Below are positions 58,248 to 64,000 of a stretch of 64,000 nt of DNA, piece by piece. This stretch comes from Lyophyllum atratum. Taxonomy: Eukaryota; Basidiomycota; Agaricomycetes; Agaricales; Lyophyllaceae. The position numbers were made by a program, and so were the translations under genes. The stretch lies in NCBI GenBank assembly GCA_014905825.1, contig JACGCN010000006.1, positions 2,356,001 to 2,420,000 of the forward strand, read 5' to 3'. Under the pieces are notes generated by a model. It was not told the origin of the DNA. It was given only the letters and a program-made list of their open reading frames with translations, and made no database searches. The stretch's first letter is position 1. Every line of letters starts with the position of its first letter.

Positions 58248-59226
58248 GACTGTGCTAACGGCACGGATTGCGGAGTGGGGAAAGCAGGGACGTCCATACT
58301 ATTACTAAACCCTATCCATAATCTTGGTAATCACCGGCCCGGTCCACATTTGGAGCGGAGCTTCAATCCTTCCTACAAGAAGAATTTTTTTCTTGTCGGT
58401 TATCGACACATAACTTTGTCCGCGCCGTCTGAAGAATCGTTGTCGCAGCTTACGCACAAGGAGCTTCGCACTCCTCTTTTCCGCTGTGGGGAAAGTCCCC
58501 GGAGACACAGAGCATGCCCTCGTTCGACTCATGGAAACCGACCGGCTCCAAGCACGACGGTACCGTTCGAGGGCGGCGAGAATGATTTGCTGGAACCTCA
58601 GGTTTTCATCTCCATCTCTGCCACTCTGTCGTCCACTCTGAAAGCTTGTGTGTTGGCGACGGCGCGGGTTTGCGAAGATATGAGCATTCCCGTCGCTCGA
58701 CACATAGGTTGGAGGTTGGGCAACTTGTTGCTCATAGACATAGTCATACGATTGTAGACTTCGGTCATCAACTCAATGGGGCTCACTCTCATTCGGCGCG
58801 GCTTATTTTTCCCTCATTTGAACCTCGATGTTCATTCTTTCTTGCCGGGTCCCTACTTAGATTATGGTGAGTTTCTTATCCACTCTTTTACGTTTTGCAT
58901 GATGCGTTGGATCTTTTTGAATTTCTTCATGGTGTATACCTGCGTTAACGTAGGGCGAGCTCCAGAATCTTGACACTTCTGATTGAATATTTCTTTACCT
59001 TACTTTGAATCCGGTGATTGAACATTACTGACCCTCTTTCTTGATAGCAGGTTGTTCGTCGAAGGATACATTGGTTCTAGATGGTATGTATACGTATTAG
59101 TACGATGGGGTCACTGGTATGCAATACAGTAAATATGAATAATAATCCACCCCCAGTTCTCCAAAAGAAATGTCAGGAATTGTTGTTCGACAACACATGA
59201 TACACATGATGAGCTCCCCCCACAGG
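58248..59226. other. Unresolved region, possible minus-strand coding
   Basis: The minus strand is open over 58305-58757. The part YDYVYEQQVAQPPTYVSSDG then NAHIFANPRRR and FQQIILAALERYRRAW (about 58750-58530) reads like protein, but I could not find a start codon and splice sites that make a whole gene. The plus-strand frame 58143-58757 starts inside the antisense of the previous gene and looks like a shadow. From 58870 to 59226 nothing is seen. Confidence 0.3.
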
Positions 59227-60133
59227 CTACGCAGGAGTATAACCTGGCGCTATCTCCTGTATCGTGGCATTGGGCTGGCATTCTAAAACCGCTATCTCGG
59301 TGAACCACTGTGGTATCTGGCTGTCGATATATATCGGAGGGGGAGCCGAGCGCCTCTGCTTTCTTGTCGGTCTGGTGGAGTTCGTGGCTGGACAAGTTCC
59401 TAGCAATAAATGCTCCTGAGAGGAGGATAGATCAATGGAATCATTGGGCCTCGAGTCGAAGCTGACGGTGCTCTTGGCTCGGAGTCAATGTGTAGACTGA
59501 ATTCGTTGCCGCTTTGCTTATTCATGTCGCTGGTGTATACGCCATCATGAAAGGCGAAATCTCTGTTCTGAGGACCTCAGGGTCTGCTGTATCACAGCAT
59601 TTACCGGAGGTCGTAGCCTGCCTGCTACGGCGACGCCACAAAAAAAACAATAAGAATGGATCTCCGAAGAGCTTAGAGGACCACAACGCCCATGACAGCC
59701 CCAATTATGGCTCTATGGGTAGGTCTCCTTCTGATGGCGGCTTGGCTTGCTCTGGAGCAGATGAATTTGACACATAGAGAGCGTCAGAGGCGTTGGTCTG
59801 ATCATACATTTCCCAGTTGTTTTCAAGGGCAACAAACGGAATCTTGACATTGTCATAGCAGTCCCAAGTCGGCCTGCCGGCTACTTTGGCAGTGCCAAGA
59901 GCTTTGACGCTGGATCATAGGAGGGCTTTGAGTACAACACAATGTCCAAGATAGGAATGACATACGGTCAAACGACCATGTCGCGGAGCCAGTGGCCGTT
60001 GTCGAGCGGAAAGTGTGTCGATACGTAGGACCGAAATTTCCCGACTAGCTGGCGGTTCTTGGACCCATCCTGAACCAGTGTGGCGTATGTGGTTATTGGG
60101 ATCGTCGACGATCGCAAAACGCGGTATGTGCAT
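59227..60133 (-). pseudogene. Decayed single-span membrane protein gene
   Basis: Fragments of one protein lie in order but in different frames. From the ATG at 60133, FAIVDDPNNHIRHTGSGWVQ is in one frame. GNFGPTYRHTFRSTTATG and SATWSFD (to about 59960) are in another. VKALGT then WDCYDNVKIPFVALENNW (about 59910-59820) cannot be joined by the visible intron in phase. The membrane part is split between AIIGAVMGVVVL and LFFLWRRRSRQ, and a tail ending EIAPGYTP stops at 59227. The order matches a family I associate with mushroom surface proteins: an extracellular beta domain, one membrane span and a cytosolic tail. The segment between the second half of the extracellular domain and the span seems deleted. 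At least three frame breaks argue for a pseudogene rather than introns. Confidence 0.6.
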
Positions 60134-60394
60134 CTATTGACGGCACGAAAGTCCCTCGGGAACTGAGAAGTAGAAAAAATCACAGCACTTCTATAGCATT
60201 TTCGAAGGCGTGAGCTTCCAAAAAAGTGAACATCCCCAATGAAGCGGCGATAATAATTATGGAGCAATCATGATCATTGTGAAGTGGCATGTTGGTAATG
60301 AGAGATTCCCTGACCGTGACCATAGGCCAATGAATTGAAGAGAACTCGATTCCACTAGGAGCCATCACGAGAACAAGTAAAGGCTGTTGCAAAA

Positions 60395-61117
60395 TTATGA
60401 ATAGGCTGCGATCGCGCTGGCGAATCCAGCCTCGACATCATTCTTCAGAGTTGTAGCCTCAGGGACAATATCAGCCTAAGTAAATAGAATCGGGCCAATC
60501 AACGAGATGTCGTAGAGGAAGAGCAGGGCTAGAGAAGTCCATACCGGGCAGATCATGATCAAGCTGTTCATGAAAGAGATGAAGGCCGTATGCAACGACT
60601 TAACATCCTGCAACACCAAAGCTGAGCCACCCGACAGGGTATCGAACACTGGTTTCTTGTTGATCAGAATTGTCAAAACATTCAGAAGCTTGGGGGCGTA
60701 TGCTTCAACACTGTCGAGAATACTGCGCGCATCAGCTTCAGAGAGTGGTCCTGTAGCCTACGACCACGATGCATGTCAGTTCGTTGGTATTCGATTGAAA
60801 AGCATCAACTTACAGTGACGTCTGTCGCCGCCGTATTGATCGAAGAGACTAAAGTCGTGGCGCTCGAGTGGACAGCCTGGAGGATATATTGAGGCGACAT
60901 AGGGACTGAATAAGAAAAATACGGATACGAGTAACTCAGCAAGCGTTCCGCTCCCAGAGCTACCGAAGGCGTTGACAACGCTCTCTAGCGTGGTGGTTTG
61001 GGTAGACATGGTTGCTATGTCGGATTGAATTTGAGCCGCTGAACGCTTCATAGGGGTAGAGAGACCAGAGACGATGAGTCCCGCGATCAAGAACAAAGTT
61101 GCAGTCAATCGAACCAT
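60395..61117 (-). CDS. HsbA-like secreted hydrophobic-surface-binding protein
   Basis: Predicted 181-residue protein; exons 61117-60929, 60876-60814, 60757-60545 and 60475-60395, all in phase 0. A signal peptide (LTATLFLIAGLIVSGLS) is followed by an all-helical domain: IQSDIATMSTQTTTLESVVN, AVHSSATTLVSSINTAATDV, LSEADARSILDSVEAYAPKL and a C-terminal ATTLKNDVEAGFASAIAAYS. This is the HsbA family, small secreted proteins first described in Aspergillus that adsorb to hydrophobic surfaces and can recruit esterases. It is the only clear member in the window. Confidence 0.85.
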
Positions 61118-61667
61118 GTCGCTGGAGAGTTCGCAGATGTTGATGGAGAAACGCCCCACTTGGCAGGTCCTTTATACTGGCTGTACAGATCCGCTTCAAG
61201 ATCATTACTGGCATTACGGTCGTGTGATCATGCGTGGAGAACGCCACTGCCAGACCACAAGTTGAAGAGAATTGACAATGCTTGTCAAACTAGTCACTCT
61301 CAATGCCGAAAGGGCTGACATGAGCAATGCCGAGTCTTGAAGCGAGAAGCATGACTGCCATGACCAGGCGCCTGAGCAATTGTAAGTGCCCTTTTATTCT
61401 GCGAGACCAATCGTCGGCGATCTGAAACGATGCATTGGTGTTATGAGCTGGACCAACCGTGAAGTGCAAGTACAAAGTGTACCAGAGTTACGCGATCAGC
61501 CGCACCGCCCTGACTTTCTGTCTAAAAATAGAATGACTCCCTCCTCCCAACGCTTATGTACCGATCACAAAGTTGTGTGAAGCACCTTCAATTAGGACTC
61601 ACGGCGGCAAAGATTTAGAATGTCCAAAAATCAGGCTGCAGTAACTATATCTGTTGACATCTGACCA
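61118..61667. other. Intergenic, promoter of the HsbA-like gene
   Basis: A 550-base gap between the HsbA-like gene and the stop codon of the GH32 gene. A TATA-like box lies close to the HsbA start; the rest shows nothing. Confidence 0.45.
61168..61176 (-). promoter_or_regulatory. TATA box of the HsbA-like gene
   Basis: The minus strand reads TATAAAGGA, about 55 bases upstream of the ATG at 61117, a suitable core-promoter position. Confidence 0.45.
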
Positions 61668-64000
61668 TCAAATACCTGACCACCAAGCCCCATTACCTGT
61701 ATCTTCTGGGCTATCCACCACTAATGCACTGCTAGAATCCACGGGCCGTCCTGGCCAAACATTCACCATATCCGTCCACACTTCCACCCCCTCAAACGAA
61801 GCCTCGCCACCCTCCACATACTCCCAAATGCCCAATGCATCGTCCCTGCTCGGGTAAATTCGTGTCGTCAGCGCAAATCGATTATTGATGAAGACTTCTA
61901 CGAGCGACCCATCACCAAATACATGAATATCGAGTCCCTCGGTGCCGCTGCCGGCGATGGTATAGGTAGAGAAGTGGCCGTTGACGGGGAAGTTGGCGAA
62001 ACGCGTGATGAGAGAGCTGCTCGTGCGGTTAACGGATATCGTATCCGTGGTTGAGGAGTAAGTGATAGTGGTGAATCTATATCTCTGTTAGCGTCCTTCA
62101 GAGAATCCAGAGTCGGCAATTACTGACTCTTCCAACGCTGGCGAGGCTCGGATAATAAAGCCAGCAGAGCCAGTCACATTCAAGAGGCGTGCCTTCAACT
62201 CGAAATGGTCTGCAGTAATGTTCTTGCCTTCGGCATTCATCAGGGGCGCTGAAGAAGTGATAACATGGTCGTCAACCTTGCGGGACTTAGAGGCACGTAA
62301 GCCCACCACCACTTCGGGTAGAGGTCTGACACCCAGCGTTGTCACCGTATAAGTGCCGTTGCAGTCCACAGACCAGGTCGCGGATGAGTTTTGAGGTACC
62401 CCGGAAGTGGGCGGCAATACGTTGTGAGTCTTATGTACGAACAATTCCCGGGGGATCCCCATACTGCCTTGGAAGCCTTGCGCCTTGATCCCGAAGTCGT
62501 TCCTATCCGAATGAAAATCATCAGTAGACTTCACCAGTAAAGCAAGCGCATACGTACATGTCTTCCGGAGACCAGCCCCAAGAAACCCTACGGCTATTTT
62601 TAGCATCCCAGAAAGACGTGATAGCATACAGCTAGGAGCCTTGTTAGCCATTGCGGTATACCTAGGGTGAGATATTGTGTACATTGCCCCAATCAGCCGC
62701 GCCGCTCGAGACAATGTCGAACTGCGCCGACCCGTTTGTCCGTCTAGTTATGTCGCCTTCCGCCCAAATCGCCCAATGAGAGCTTGGATGGAACGAGTTT
62801 TCGCCTCCTTCAGTCCCTGTGGTGATCTGTAATATATCAGAAAAAGAGGATATGCATAACGGTACGAATTCCCCTTACGAAGTGATGTGCAGTCTTGCCA
62901 TCTCCTCCGTGTTTAATGGATTCGATCTGTAGCATACATCGATGAAAGCCGATCATAATATGCTAGGCGCACATACCAGAGAAAATACACCCGAGACCTC
63001 AAGGTTGAAACCAAAGGTGCCAGTCTTCGTTGGGTCGCCACCAAAGGACACATTCTGGCCCACCTCAAAAAGTGCACCCAGGAAGGTCCAGTTCGTTAAG
63101 TCAGACGCTGGAGCAGAGTAAAGTGGCATCCGTGGGCCCACGCCCCTGATCCCCGAACCGAAGACGACGTAGTAATGCGGAGATCCCTGTTCGAGTATAG
63201 CATCCATCTCAGGCCATGGAAGGAAGAAGGGGTCGCGCCAGCCAGTGATCTAGCATTATTGAGGACGAAAAAGTCTGAGAAAGGGATAAATAGGTACGCA
63301 CATCCCAGCCTGCATGATCATGGTTCAGCAAGCGTTGCAGAGCGGAATTGCGGAAACACACCTCCTGGAGGGTGAATCAGGATAGGGTTCCCCCCGTACT
63401 TATCCCACGTCAGGCCACCGTCCGAAGAGGTAGCCAAGGACTGGGACTCAGACTGAATACAAAGTCGGCTTCAGGAATTTTCGAGGGCTGCAAGAGTCCA
63501 GCTTACCCCCACAATATACTCCCGCTGTACACGCCATCAGCACATCTCGAACACCGCAATGATCGTATACTCACATTCCATCCAATCGGTAGGTGTTGCA
63601 CAGACGTATAAAACATGGTGAGGTTCCCATTCTTCTCACCCTTCAGACTCACCGGCTGCCCTGTCCCACTGAATATACCTAAATGGTCATAGCTCCCCTC
63701 CCCGCCAGTTCCAATTGCCTCTGCCTCGGCGTCTTGCCAACCACCCACGTCCTTCCAGGTGATGAGATCGCGCGACATCGCATGGCCCCAGGAAATGTTG
63801 CCCCAGTTGGCGTGGTTCGGGTGGAACTGGTAAAGCAGGTGGTACATATCACGCGTGGGGTCGTACAGGGCACTGCAAGGGTCATTTAGCCATCCAGAGG
63901 GAGCGAGGAAGTGGAAATGTGGGCGCCAACGCGTGAAGAGGGCATTGTCGGGGAGAGCGTTGAGGTCCTGATTCGGGTCTATGTTTCCTGGGCTGGCATT
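61668..64000 (-). CDS. GH32 invertase/inulinase, N terminus beyond window
   Basis: The visible 621 residues are exons 64000-63575 (partial), 63524-63507, 63452-63362, 63309-63302, 63249-62977, 62926-62879, 62826-62683, 62631-62558, 62502-62128 and 62076-61668. Glycoside hydrolase family 32 cleaves sucrose or fructans. The nucleophile motif is SGWLNDPCSALYDPTRDMYH, near the left of the visible part. FSGTGQPV, SESQSLATSSDGGLTW, the transition-state RDP motif in GWDITGWRDPFFLPWPEM, and FNLEVSG, which should carry the acid/base Glu, follow. A beta-sandwich domain with GSLVEVFINNRFALTTRIYP completes it. Many NxS/T sites fit a secreted glycoprotein; the signal peptide lies off the edge. Exons of 18 and 8 bases are needed to keep family sequence and frame. 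Confidence 0.9.

Noticed and set aside
58143..58757. 204-residue plus-strand frame
   Set aside because: It begins inside the antisense of the Cys-motif gene, has no support from composition, and mirrors the open minus strand.
59514..59777. Plus-strand 87-residue frame
   Set aside because: It is antisense to the decayed membrane-protein gene, whose span and basic RRR stretch explain the region.
1..64000. Transposons, integrated viruses, CRISPR arrays or a secondary-metabolite cluster
   Set aside because: I found no transposase, reverse transcriptase, capsid, terminal repeat, spacer array or backbone synthase; PAL and the oxidase are tandem but lack other pathway genes around them.

Overview
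This is nuclear DNA of a filamentous basidiomycete, most likely an Agaricomycete. Nearly every gene is split by several GT-AG introns of about 45-65 bases, exons of 3-20 bases are common, and gaps between genes are short. The proteins are fungal, including HsbA, TmpA-like, PAL and CSC1 types. I rebuilt gene structures by hand from splice signals, reading phase and remembered family sequence; no search was run, so every exon boundary is a prediction.

Layout. 1-12 kb: GNAT acetyltransferase (-), D-glycerate 3-kinase-like protein (-), RER1 (+), an IMPACT/UPF0029 protein (-) and a 13-exon CSC1/TMEM63-type channel (-). 12-18.4 kb: one gene for a roughly 2,000-residue acidic, low-complexity protein with duplicated exons. 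18.6-22 kb: a DUF1917/Bles03-like protein (-) and FCF1 (-). 23-32 kb: phenylalanine ammonia-lyase (+), an FAD amine/amino-acid oxidase (+) and the arginine-specific carbamoyl-phosphate synthase large subunit CPA2 (-). 33-43.6 kb: TmpA-like membrane protein (+), oligoribonuclease REX2 (-), PTAR1-like prenyltransferase-alpha protein (+), HRD3/SEL1L (+) and a DEK_C-SWIB protein (+). 43.8-52.4 kb: C2H2 protein (-), a probable six-exon small gene (-), two F-box-type proteins (+ and -), a coiled-coil protein (-) and a 2-hydroxyacid dehydrogenase (-). 52.9-64 kb: GT49 glycosyltransferase (-), GlcNAc kinase (-), tRNA-Leu (+), a Cys-motif protein of unknown role (-), a decayed membrane-protein pseudogene (-), an HsbA-like secreted protein (-) and a GH32 invertase/inulinase that runs off the right end (-).

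The genes do not form an obvious cluster. Most are housekeeping: ER retention and ERAD, rRNA processing, arginine and nitrogen metabolism, small-RNA turnover, glycosylation. Secreted or accessory genes lie at the right end. I saw no transposon, CRISPR array or integrated virus. The most unusual material is gene architecture: 6- and 10-base exons in RER1, 8-base exons in REX2 and in the GH32 gene next to its RDP motif, first coding exons that hold only ATG, the exon-duplicated acidic protein, and a small gene invisible to single-frame ORF finding at 45865-46633.
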